Source of the DNA: Planctomycetaceae bacterium
Lineage (GTDB): Bacteria > Planctomycetota > Phycisphaerae > Phycisphaerales > SM1A02
Length of the DNA stretch: 64,000 bases
Assembly (NCBI GenBank): GCA_947474065.1
Contig: CANJHD010000005.1
Coordinates: 1-64,000, forward strand
Direction: 5' to 3'
Below are positions 1 through 8,952 of this stretch, one piece after another. Within the stretch, counting starts at the first letter, position 1. Each line of letters opens with the position of its first letter. Under the pieces are notes generated by a model. The model saw only the letters and a list, made by a program, of their open reading frames with translations. It did no database searches and was not told the DNA's origin. The position numbers were made by a program, and so were the translations under genes.

Positions 1-1330
1 CATCATGCTTGCGGACTGGGGCTACTGCGCGGCCACGATCACGTCGGTCAGCCCGGCTCAGGGCGGCGCGCAGGGAGGGACGGTGATCTCGATCACGGGG
101 ACCGGCTTGTCGACGACGAGCAGCGTCAAGATCGGCGGCGTTGCCTGCACGAACGTGACCGTCCTCACTCCGACACTCGTGCGTGCCACCACCCCGCCCG
201 GCCCGTTGGGCGAGGCGTCCGTTGCAGTCACGACGAGCGCGGGGACCACACTTGCGTCGACCCCGTTTACATACGTCCTGCAGCAGGTGTCTTCGATTAT
301 CCCGAACACCGGTAGCTACACGGGCGGCACGTCGATCACGATCACGGGCGCGTATCTCGCGGCGACGACAGGCGTGACCATCGGTGGCGTTCCCGCCACG
401 AATGTGGTCGTTGTCAGCGCAACGCAGGTGACTGCGGTGACGCCAGCTGGCTCAGTGGGCACGGTGGATGTGGTGATCACGGGTACGAAGGGCGCGGTGA
501 CGGTGGCGGGTGGATTTACGTATCAATCGATCATCGTGCCAACGTGGGCGACACTGGTGGAAGCGATGCCAGATCCAGCGGTGGTGACGGATTCCACGCT
601 GCGCGCAGCCATATCAGCGAGCGGTCTTGCATGGCGCGTGCGTGATACGGCGACGCAGATGGAGATGTTGTTGGTTCCACCGGGGACGTTCACGATGGGA
701 TGCACGGCGTCCAATCTGTCTGGGTGTTTCGGCAGCGAGAACCCCACGCACTCGGTGACCTTGACGCAAGCGTTCTACATGGGTCGTTATGAAGTGACCC
801 AGTCGCAGTGGGCGGCGAAGATGGGGAGCAATCCGAGTAACTTCCAAGGTTATTCTGACTCCGCAAGCCGACCGGTTGAGATGGTGTCATGGGACACGAT
901 TGGGGGCTATCTATCAGCGACGACCATGCGTTTGCCGAGCGAAGCAGAGTGGGAGTATGCCTGCCGCGCAGGTACGACGACTGCGTTCAACATTGGGGGA
1001 AGCGATGATGCCACGGTGGGGAATTTTGCGTGGTACAGCGCGAACTCCGATAGCCAGACGCACGTCGTGGGCGGCAAGGCGGCGAATGCACTTGGGTTGT
1101 ATGACATGTCCGGCAACGTGTGGGAGTGGGTGAATGATTGTTTTGACACCGATTACTACTCGGTGAGTCCATCGACAAACCCGCTTGGTCCGGTGTCTGG
1201 TTCGCACCGCGGGCTACGTGGCGGCTCTTGGAAGGACTCAACGGGCTACTTGCGCTCCTCCCAACGCGGCGCAGCCGTGCCCAGCACCGCCCCCTACGAC
1301 TTTGGTTTCCGCGTCGTAAGAAACCCCTGA
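1..1330 (+). CDS. IPT/TIG-repeat protein with C-terminal formylglycine-generating-enzyme-like (SUMF1/FGE-sulfatase) domain; 5' end probably outside the window
   Basis: Two IPT/TIG-like repeats (ITSVSPAQGGAQGGTVISITG, VSSIIPNTGSYTGGTSITITG), then MLLVPPGTFTMG...RLPSEAEWEYACRAG...GLYDMSGNVWEWVND...GFRVVRNP; reading frame is open to the window edge. Confidence 0.85.
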   Translation, partial: IMLADWGYCAATITSVSPAQGGAQGGTVISITGTGLSTTSSVKIGGVACTNVTVLTPTLVRATTPPGPLGEASVAVTTSAGTTLASTPFTYVLQQVSSIIPNTGSYTGGTSITITGAYLAATTGVTIGGVPATNVVVVSATQVTAVTPAGSVGTVDVVITGTKGAVTVAGGFTYQSIIVPTWATLVEAMPDPAVVTDSTLRAAISASGLAWRVRDTATQMEMLLVPPGTFTMGCTASNLSGCFGSENPTHSVTLTQAFYMGRYEVTQSQWAAKMGSNPSNFQGYSDSASRPVEMVSWDTIGGYLSATTMRLPSEAEWEYACRAGTTTAFNIGGSDDATVGNFAWYSANSDSQTHVVGGKAANALGLYDMSGNVWEWVNDCFDTDYYSVSPSTNPLGPVSGSHRGLRGGSWKDSTGYLRSSQRGAAVPSTAPYDFGFRVVRNP

Positions 1331-1537
1331 TTGCGTTCCCTTCCTCTGTTGATCTTTCTTTCTGCTTGGCTTCCTGATGCCTGCTTAGTTGAAGAATGCC
1401 CCAGAAGCGTTCGATTGAGCGGGAATGCGTAATCCCACTCATAGCCTCAACGAACGTCCTACAAGCCAGCCTAGGGCTCTAAATCAGGCATCTGGTCGAG
1501 CACTAAGCGGGACTATGGAGAACTTTCAGTGCCTTCG

Positions 1538-1656
1538 ATTACCCAGCACTCAGATACCAGGCTGATTGGGGTTGTTGGGTAATGATTGGCTGCAGGACAC
1601 CCCTCTGACACCGTAATTACCCACTCGTATCGACTTCCCCCAGATGGCTGGGTAAC
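1538..1656. repeat. four TTACCCA repeats in alternating orientation
   Basis: ATTACCCA 1538-1545, TGGGTAAT 1576-1583, ATTACCCA 1616-1623, TGGGTAAC 1649-1656. Confidence 0.7.
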
Positions 1657-1954
1657 CGAAATTTGAAATCCCTGGTTTCGTTGGGTCAGCATCGGCTACC
1701 GAAATGGACTTCACCAGAGGGGCCCCGAATCGAACCTGACTGTTTGGACACGATCAATCCCAGAGAATCGTTTTAGAGCCCACGGTATTCCGAGACCGTC
1801 CAAGACGGCAATCCGGCATAGAGACCGCTTCTGGAACCATCGTAGGACGATTAAACCCCGTCCGAGTGAAGAACCGGATCCTTGGTCGGATGTCCTGTGT
1901 CGCTATCAAAAATTCTTTAAAATTCTCGTAGGCCTCAAAGCCATCGATACCGGC

Positions 1955-2401
1955 TCAGAGACCACTCCGGATCTCGGCAAGTGTGAACCATCTCTGACTA
2001 GCTGTCGGTGTGGGAGAATTGACTCCCCTCCGTCCTGATGAACCGAGCAATCGGTTGGAGATTGTCTGCTGGTGCACGGTAATGCTCTCACCCAAATAGC
2101 CATTCAGCACAGAAGCATTGAGCAGGGAAGCAACTTTAGCATCGGGACTAACCACCAGGAAATCCCATGCACTTATCCCGTACTCATCCCCGGTCGGGGA
2201 AAGAAGAATGGCTCCATCCTCAAGACCGAGACTGCCCACTATCCAGTTGGCTTTGTCCAGCGCAATCATGATGGCGTCAAGGGGATCTGGATATGGGAAA
2301 TCGAAGGCGATCTGGAACTGAACAAGCGATGGTTCTTCCGCATTGGACTCAAGAAGGAATCGTTTAAATCTCTTTAGATGGCTACGTTGAAATGATCTCA
2401 T
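1955..2401 (-). CDS. hypothetical protein (148 aa) in the A+T-richer island
   Basis: ORF with protein-like composition, same strand as the Rep-like gene; no recognised family. Confidence 0.4.
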   Translation of the reverse strand: MRSFQRSHLKRFKRFLLESNAEEPSLVQFQIAFDFPYPDPLDAIMIALDKANWIVGSLGLEDGAILLSPTGDEYGISAWDFLVVSPDAKVASLLNASVLNGYLGESITVHQQTISNRLLGSSGRRGVNSPTPTASQRWFTLAEIRSGL

Positions 2402-2647
2402 GTAAATATTTAGGAAGTTTCATGGGCCATTGACTGAAGATCGTAAGAGAGGACCGGGATCAAGAATTTCTTAAAAGAACTTTGGCCCAAGAGACCTTCA
2501 GAGCATGAGTTGATGGAACCGGAAGACCATCTCTTAAGAGGGGCTCAATCACTCCTGAATCAATACACCAAAAAATATATAAAAACTTTGCACTAGAGAA
2601 TCCAAGAGGTAGTTCAGTTTGAAACTGGTGAACCAACTAATGAACCC

Positions 2648-2670
2648 GAATCATGATTCTCAAGAGAATC
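2648..2670. repeat. overlapping palindromes
   Basis: GAATCATGATTC (2648-2659, perfect) and GATTCTCAAGAGAATC (2655-2670, 7-bp arms). Confidence 0.8.
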
Positions 2671-3046
2671 AAATTAGGTACTTTAATAGGGACTGTTGGT
2701 GGAGCTTCTACAGCTGATGAACCAGAAGGTAGTAGCTATAGAGAGATCAAGATTTATTATAAAAATTAGAACCAATGGTTGTAGAGGTTCTGTTGATTGA
2801 TTCCCTATAGAGAACCATTAGTGATGTACCTGATTTACTCATTAGGTTGTTGGTGTGACTCATCTGGAACCTTAAGTACGTTGGAGATCTCGTTAGAGAA
2901 GATCCAAGAGGTTCTTGATGAATGTTGTATTGAGAAACTCTAGATCTGCTCATCTACCCTTATAGATAAGTTCACCACTAAGCAACACCAAGGAATCCTC
3001 TCAGCCTCTCACTTAAGCGGATCACTCTTGGATTTGTCTCAACTAT

Positions 3047-3523
3047 TTAGAACCAGATGACGGTCTCCCCTTTGTTCTGGGATATCCAATCTTTCATGGC
3101 ATAGTGAATCATTGGTGTTGCATCCTCATTCAATCGCTCAATCAAGACTGATGGAGGTGTGGCAGAAGAAAGTTGTGTACCTCTATATTTGTGTTCTGCC
3201 TGCAGTTCAAGCTGGTACGTGAGATAGTCAGATCCCTCAACAGTAAAATTGGGTTTCTTCACGTTGGAATGCACAACCAACCCGTGAAAGTGCCAGTGAA
3301 CACTTGTGGAATATTCTGGAAACAGAATCACGTGACCTGGTTCTAGTTGTTCCCTCTCATGAATTCTCTTTGCAAGGGACAGACCACAGCGGTAAATCTC
3401 CTCCTGCGTTCGCAAACAAAGATTCGCGGGAGTGATAGTGATGTGATGAGTCCATGGAATTGCAGAAACGACTGCTGTCCAAGCTTTCTTAGTCTGACCT
3501 GATGATTGATGATATTTTTGCAT
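3047..3523 (-). CDS. putative HUH-superfamily rolling-circle replication initiator / Rep-like endonuclease (158 aa)
   Basis: Motif I-like HHITITPAN, motif II VHWHFHGLVVH (HxH), motif III-like MIHYAMKDW (YxxK), in canonical order. Confidence 0.65.
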   Translation of the reverse strand: MQKYHQSSGQTKKAWTAVVSAIPWTHHITITPANLCLRTQEEIYRCGLSLAKRIHEREQLEPGHVILFPEYSTSVHWHFHGLVVHSNVKKPNFTVEGSDYLTYQLELQAEHKYRGTQLSSATPPSVLIERLNEDATPMIHYAMKDWISQNKGETVIWF

Positions 3524-3563
3524 AGCCTATAATTATGTAGTCAATATGAGTAAATGCAAATAA

Positions 3564-3857
3564 TTATTGTCCATCTTTCACATCCGACCGCGTGTGAAGA
3601 AGAAGTCTTGCCAATGACAACAACGCCTGACGTGCATCAGGACCGAGCGTTGCAATTGCTTTGATCAGGTCAGCTACAAGAGGATCGATGTTGCTTTCGA
3701 CAAGGCGATCTGACACCACTACTGACCATGTACTTTGCGAACTACCTGAAATGACTGGTGTATTTTGATTCTGCTTTGGACCGATCAGGTCCACTCTCAG
3801 CACAGAAGGCCAGCAGACAATGCTGGCCTTCTTTCTTTTTAGATTGTGTTCAGTCAA
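3564..3857 (-). CDS. hypothetical small protein (up to 97 aa; true start may lie further downstream)
   Basis: ORF directly upstream of the Rep-like gene on the same strand; its annotated N-terminus overlaps a perfect stem-loop, so the ATG is doubtful. Confidence 0.35.
   Translation of the reverse strand: MTEHNLKRKKASIVCWPSVLRVDLIGPKQNQNTPVISGSSQSTWSVVVSDRLVESNIDPLVADLIKAIATLGPDARQALLSLARLLLHTRSDVKDGQ
3804..3840 (+). terminator. rho-independent terminator
   Basis: Perfect 12-bp stem AGAAGGCCAGCA / TGCTGGCCTTCT with 5-nt loop GACAA, followed by a T-rich tail (TTCTTTTT). Confidence 0.75.
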
Positions 3858-3907
3858 GGTGTAACCCTTCGCAAACTGCCGAATCTGGGGGCACGGGGTA
3901 CTAGTCT

Positions 3908-4261
3908 GTGCGCGTGCAAACCACCTTTACCGTCATTGAGTCCGCTGAGACCTTCACGCATGTGCAGATCATTGGGCCCCTCGACCTACTTGGTGTTGGC
4001 GCCATCGATCTCAAACTCACCGCCGCCACTGCGAGCCGCCGCAAGCACACGATCATTGACCTCACCGAGGTGCCGTTCATGGCATCGCTGGGCATGGGCC
4101 TCCTTGTGCAAGTCGCCCGGGCACTAACCGCCCGCGAGCAACGCCTCATTCTTCTGGCACCGAACGCGACCGTGGCGAGCGCCATCAAGACCTCGCGGCT
4201 TGACACAATGATGCCGATTGCAGAGAGCCTCGAAGCAGCGCACGGGCTGTTGCGCGCGTAA
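3908..4261 (+). CDS. STAS-domain protein (anti-sigma factor antagonist-like)
   Basis: VIGPLDLLGVGAIDL...HTIIDLTEVPFMASLGMGLLVQVARALTAREQRLILLAPN fits the STAS domain. Confidence 0.75.
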   Translation: MRVQTTFTVIESAETFTHVQIIGPLDLLGVGAIDLKLTAATASRRKHTIIDLTEVPFMASLGMGLLVQVARALTAREQRLILLAPNATVASAIKTSRLDTMMPIAESLEAAHGLLRA

Positions 4262-4307
4262 CCGCCACCGCACGACGGCTTGATCTTCCCGCCTTTACCA
4301 TCTGCGA

Positions 4308-5747
4308 ATGCAGACCTCGTGCTTCATTGATGGGAAATTCGTACCCGCTCGCTCAGGGAACACCTTTGCGGTCCGCAATCCCGCCACCGACGCAACGATC
4401 GCCCAGGTTGCAGATGGCAATGGCACCGATGCGCGTGCAGCAATCGAAGCGGCGTCTCGCGCCTTTCCTGCATGGAAGAACTTGGCAGCCATCGAGCGTG
4501 CCAAGCCACTGCGCAAACTTTCTGAACTCATGCTGCGCGACGCGGAGCGACTGGCCGACCTCTGCAGCCAAGAGTGCGGCAAGCCGCTGGCTGAAGCGCG
4601 CGTTGAAGTTGCCTACGCGGCAAGCTTTCTCGAGTGGTACGCCGAGGAAGGCAAGCGTGTCTACGGCGAAACGATTCCCGCAAGTGACCCAGGAAAGCGC
4701 TTGTTCGTTCTGCGTCAACCATCGGGCGTGGCAGCGGCGATCACCCCATGGAACTTTCCGATCGCCATGGTGACCAGAAAGATGGGGCCTGCTCTTGCTG
4801 CAGGTTGCACGCAAGTTGTGAAGCCCGCAGAACAAACGCCGCTGAGTGCGCTCGCAATCGCTGAACTCTCTGTTGAGGCAGGATTCCCTACCGGTGTATT
4901 CAACGTCGTCACTGGACTTGATGCTCCATCGATCGCAGACACTTTCTTTGATGGACTCACGGTTCGCCACGTGAGTTTCACAGGAAGTACCGAAGTTGGT
5001 CGCATCCTCTTGGAAAAGAGCGCTGCCAATGTCGTGCGTGTTTCGCTGGAACTCGGCGGACACGCACCGTTCATTGTGTTCGATGACGCGGACCTCGATA
5101 AGGCTGTTGTGGGCGCCATGGCCAGCAAGTTCCGCAATGCAGGGCAAACATGCGTCTGTGCCAACCGATTCTTAGTGCAGCGCGGAGTGCACGATGAGTT
5201 TGTCAAACGCCTGACCACTGCTGTCGCCGCCCTCAAAGTTGGCGACGGTCGAACACCCGGGACGCAAGTTGGACCGCTCGTTGACGATGCTGGTTTACGC
5301 AAAGCCGAAGCACATGTGGCGGATGCAGTAGCGCACGGCGCACGCGCGACAACCGGCGGAGCGCGTGCCACTGTGACTGGCTGCACTGATCGCTTCATGG
5401 CCCCCACGGTGCTCACTGGCGTCACCCCAGCCATGCTCTGCTTCCGCGAAGAAACTTTCGGCCCAATTGCACCGGTGTGCGCGTTTGACACAGAAACCGA
5501 GGCGCTCGAGATCGCTAACGGCACCCCGTATGGGCTCGCTGCTTACCTCTTCACTGCGGACGGCGCGCGCATCATGCGCATGGCCGAGGCACTCCAGTAC
5601 GGCATCGTCGGTGTCAACGACGCGCTACCTGCCACCGCACAAGCACCCTTTGGTGGAGTGAAGCACAGCGGACTTGGGCGCGAGGGCGGGCACCAAGGGA
5701 TCGAGGAATACCTCGATCTGAAATATGTGAGTTGGCGAATCAGCTGA
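4308..5747 (+). CDS. gabD: NAD(P)-dependent succinate-semialdehyde dehydrogenase-like aldehyde dehydrogenase
   Basis: ALDH family: ITPWNFPIAM, LELGGHAPFIVFDDAD, GQTCVCANR, EETFGPIAPV, PFGGVKHSGLGREGG. Confidence 0.85.
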   Translation: MQTSCFIDGKFVPARSGNTFAVRNPATDATIAQVADGNGTDARAAIEAASRAFPAWKNLAAIERAKPLRKLSELMLRDAERLADLCSQECGKPLAEARVEVAYAASFLEWYAEEGKRVYGETIPASDPGKRLFVLRQPSGVAAAITPWNFPIAMVTRKMGPALAAGCTQVVKPAEQTPLSALAIAELSVEAGFPTGVFNVVTGLDAPSIADTFFDGLTVRHVSFTGSTEVGRILLEKSAANVVRVSLELGGHAPFIVFDDADLDKAVVGAMASKFRNAGQTCVCANRFLVQRGVHDEFVKRLTTAVAALKVGDGRTPGTQVGPLVDDAGLRKAEAHVADAVAHGARATTGGARATVTGCTDRFMAPTVLTGVTPAMLCFREETFGPIAPVCAFDTETEALEIANGTPYGLAAYLFTADGARIMRMAEALQYGIVGVNDALPATAQAPFGGVKHSGLGREGGHQGIEEYLDLKYVSWRIS

Positions 5748-5797
5748 GAGTGGCGCCTGTGCGCTCATCATTCCCGAGTAATACGGAGAGGGAACGC

Positions 5798-6232
5798 TCA
5801 CTCATCAGATTTTTTTTCACCCTGCCGAGCAGCTCCCGCCACGCGATTGGTGGCGCCTTTGGCGAGTTCGGACAACTTCTTGATCTCGGACAAACTACGC
5901 AGAGTAGTGAGCTTGTTCAGGAACCGAATGGCAACAAAGACACTGAAGGCCACGATGCCAAATTGGATCACCGTGTCAAGGAACGCGCCATAATTGATCG
6001 CCACCGCAGATTGTGCAGCAACACCATCGGCTGCCGCGACTGCAGGTTTGATCACCCATTTCAATTCGTTGAAGTTCACGCCGCCGATCGCCCATCCGAG
6101 TGGTGGCATAAAGATGTCGGTGACAATCGAATTGACGACCTTACCAAACGCCGCGCCAAGGATCACACCAACAGCCAGATCGAGTGCGTTTCCCTTGACA
6201 GCGAAATCCGTGAATTCTTTGATGAAGCCCAT
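5798..6232 (-). CDS. mscL: large-conductance mechanosensitive channel MscL
   Basis: MGFIKEFTDFAVKGNALDLAVGVILGAAFGKVVNSIVTDIFMPPLG. Confidence 0.95.
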   Translation of the reverse strand: MGFIKEFTDFAVKGNALDLAVGVILGAAFGKVVNSIVTDIFMPPLGWAIGGVNFNELKWVIKPAVAAADGVAAQSAVAINYGAFLDTVIQFGIVAFSVFVAIRFLNKLTTLRSLSEIKKLSELAKGATNRVAGAARQGEKKSDE

Positions 6233-6308
6233 TGGTTGATTCCTGAGTGTTGCGAAATGGAACGAGCGAAGAATAGTGCGCGGACACCCTCTTGGGGCGA
6301 TGCCCTTA

Positions 6309-8912
6309 TCAATATGAATTGACCGGAATTGAACCCGGATGCTTCACCTCAAAGGCACGGACGCGCTCCCGGCACGCCTCTAGTTTTTCTGCGGGCAATG
6401 CAACCGGATCGGCGACATTCCATGCTTTATAGAGTTGGCACAACGCGAGCAATCCGGACGAACGCCGCTTGGGGTCTATGCCCAAGGGCTCAAGCAACGC
6501 CCATGCCTCTTGCAAGGGCCTCTCTGCTTCCGGATATTGCTTCGTTGCAGTCAGCGCACGCCCGAGCGCCATCCGCGCCGCAGCGCATAGCCATGGGTCG
6601 GCACCGGCGACGCTATCCAAGATTCTCACTGCCTCACGCCCAGTGACTACCGCATCTGCATAGTTGTCTTGATCGCGAAGCAGGCTAGCTAGATTCATGT
6701 AGGCAATAGCCGCATCGGGCGATGACCCCTGACCTGTTTCATTCAAAATCTCAAGGCCTTCGCGTGTGTACCGTTCTCCTTCTGCAAACTCCTTCTTTGC
6801 ACGTTTGATGAGAGCCAGACCGCCAAGCACGGTGGCTCGGTTTGGGTGCTTCATTCCAGCCAATTTTTCAATGATCGCGAGCGCCTCGCGCGCGTGCTTC
6901 TCCGCATCGTCGAGTCGACCAACGCCTCGTTCAATCAGTGAGAGGTTGTGGAGATCGAACATCGCGGTGTAACTATTTGACTTGCCGAGTGCACGATTTA
7001 TTTCTATGGACTCCTCGGTAACAGTGATTCCCAATTCCATTTCCCCGAGTATGAAATACACGATCCCGAGGTTGTTGAGTGCTGATGACAATTCATCGCG
7101 CGGTGCGTCGGGAATCGAGCGAAGCAGGCGTACCGCTTCTTCAGCGTTTTGCTTTGCGTCTTGGATGTCGATTGCTTCGACACGTTGCGCATCAGCAAGT
7201 GTCGAAAGCGATCTTCCGCGCAGCAATCCATCCTGCGCGCGATCCGCGGCTGCGAGCGCCCGACGAGCCATGACCGCCGCCTCGGCTCCACGGCTAGCTA
7301 TGGCAATTCCAGCGGAACACTGGATCGCTAGTTTGCATTCAAGTGCAGCCATGTCCGTGTGGCTTGCTTCTAACGCGTCCAACCCAGCGCGGTATTGAAG
7401 TACCGCGTCATCATTTCGCCCAATCCCCGTGAATGCCCCGCCGATGGCGTAGCGAATCTCCGCTGCTTCTACCGGAGCTTCGCGCAACGCGCCCTTATCT
7501 AGATCCGCAACTGCCAAGGCCAGTTGCTCGCGCACGGTGACATCCTCGCGCCCACCCTGCGCTGTTGGGTCGGCACCCGCAAACACGCCCGTCATGTACT
7601 CCAGCACGCGCGCGTTCTGATCCGCACGACGCTGCGCTTGCGCACGCGCGTCCTCGGCGGCGGAGGCCTGACGCACCGAGAACGCCGTGGACGAAAGCAG
7701 CGCGATCGTCACTAAGGCTGCAACGGCCACGCCACGCCAATGGTGACGCGCAAATCTCATGGCACGACCAACACGTGAAGGATGCACTGCTGATGGCGTC
7801 TCGCCATCGCTCCAGAGTTTGAGATCGGATCGCAGTTCAGCCACCGATTGGTATCGCGCACCCGCGTCGGCAGAAATTGCCTTCAAACAAACTGCATCGA
7901 GATCACGATCGAACGATCGCGCCGCTGGTGCCAATTCAGACGGCGGAACTGGCGCATTGGCGCGAATGGCAACTGCAAGTCCCGCCCGCCCGCCGGCGCG
8001 CAATGAATCGGGGCTGCGTGGCAGACGATCGGCGAGCAATTCATAGAGAATGGTTCCGAGTGAGAACACATCGCTGCGCGTGTCGGGTGGATTTGCATCC
8101 GCCTGCTCGGGCGACATGTATTCCGGTGTTCCAACTAATGCGCCTTCCACCGTATTGGTGCCTGCACCCAAGAACGCCGCATCCGCTAATTTGGCTACAC
8201 CAAAGTCAATAACGCGCGGTCGAGCCACTCCAGCATCGTCAGTTACTAGCAGATTCGCTGGCTTTAAATCGCGGTGAATCACACCGCGGCGGTGTGCATG
8301 TTCAACAGCATCACATGCATCGGTCACCATGCGCACGCGGCTATGAACGTCCAGCGAATGCTCTCGCGCAAAGTCGGTAATAGGCAGACCGGGGACGAAT
8401 GGCATTGCAAACCACGGTCGCCCGTCGGGCATCTCGCCCGTCTCCAACATGGCGGCGATACCAGGGTGATCAAGCGAAGCAACGGCCTGTTGCTCGGCAC
8501 GGAAGCGCGCATGCGCAACGGGTGACGAGAGCACATCTCGCAAGACCTTCACTGCTACGAGGCGCCGAACTGGATGCTCTTGGCGACCAAGGAACACTTC
8601 ACCGAATCCTCCTGCGCCAAGTCGATGCAACAGCACGTACCGGCCAGCACTACCGTCGCCATGCGCCATTGCGTCGCTCAACTCGATGCGCATGGCGCCC
8701 ATCGCCGCGTTCACACGGCCGGCGCCCGACTCGAAGGCCACAACCATCGCCATGGCGGCGGCACGCTCTGCTGCAGTGATATCCGTATGTGCGGCGAGCC
8801 AAGCAGGGCGTTCCACAGATGGAACGTCAAGCGCGGCAAGAAATAGATCCTCGACGATCATGGTGCGAGGCGCTGCATTCCCGGTAGTCATCGAATTATT
8901 TAATAGACTCAC
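6309..8912 (-). CDS. serine/threonine protein kinase with C-terminal TPR repeats
   Basis: LGAGGFGEVFLGR, VAVKVL, VIHRDLKPANLLV, VIDFGVAKL, GTPEYMSPEQ; TM segment then TPR-like helices. Confidence 0.9.
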   Translation of the reverse strand: MSLLNNSMTTGNAAPRTMIVEDLFLAALDVPSVERPAWLAAHTDITAAERAAAMAMVVAFESGAGRVNAAMGAMRIELSDAMAHGDGSAGRYVLLHRLGAGGFGEVFLGRQEHPVRRLVAVKVLRDVLSSPVAHARFRAEQQAVASLDHPGIAAMLETGEMPDGRPWFAMPFVPGLPITDFAREHSLDVHSRVRMVTDACDAVEHAHRRGVIHRDLKPANLLVTDDAGVARPRVIDFGVAKLADAAFLGAGTNTVEGALVGTPEYMSPEQADANPPDTRSDVFSLGTILYELLADRLPRSPDSLRAGGRAGLAVAIRANAPVPPSELAPAARSFDRDLDAVCLKAISADAGARYQSVAELRSDLKLWSDGETPSAVHPSRVGRAMRFARHHWRGVAVAALVTIALLSSTAFSVRQASAAEDARAQAQRRADQNARVLEYMTGVFAGADPTAQGGREDVTVREQLALAVADLDKGALREAPVEAAEIRYAIGGAFTGIGRNDDAVLQYRAGLDALEASHTDMAALECKLAIQCSAGIAIASRGAEAAVMARRALAAADRAQDGLLRGRSLSTLADAQRVEAIDIQDAKQNAEEAVRLLRSIPDAPRDELSSALNNLGIVYFILGEMELGITVTEESIEINRALGKSNSYTAMFDLHNLSLIERGVGRLDDAEKHAREALAIIEKLAGMKHPNRATVLGGLALIKRAKKEFAEGERYTREGLEILNETGQGSSPDAAIAYMNLASLLRDQDNYADAVVTGREAVRILDSVAGADPWLCAAARMALGRALTATKQYPEAERPLQEAWALLEPLGIDPKRRSSGLLALCQLYKAWNVADPVALPAEKLEACRERVRAFEVKHPGSIPVNSY

Positions 8913-8952
8913 ATCGAAAGTGTAAACCGCCTAGCAGCCCCCATGTGTTCGC

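Noticed and set aside
1710-1745. T-arm-like GGTTCGATTC on the minus strand (possible tRNA/tmRNA end or att site)
   Set aside because: No matching T-stem pairing, no plausible cloverleaf upstream and no CCA-type end; left as coincidence or at most a decayed att site
1769-1780. GTTTTAGAGC, resembling the start of a Cas9-type CRISPR repeat
   Set aside because: Single occurrence, no repeat-spacer array and no cas genes
2072-2377. + strand 101-aa ORF opposite the 148-aa ORF
   Set aside because: The minus-strand reading has better protein-like composition and matches the strand of its neighbours; neither is certain
4353-5524. Long minus-strand ORFs (264 and 269 aa) inside the aldehyde dehydrogenase
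   Set aside because: Shadow ORFs of a GC-rich gene; composition is low in hydrophobic core and no family is recognisable
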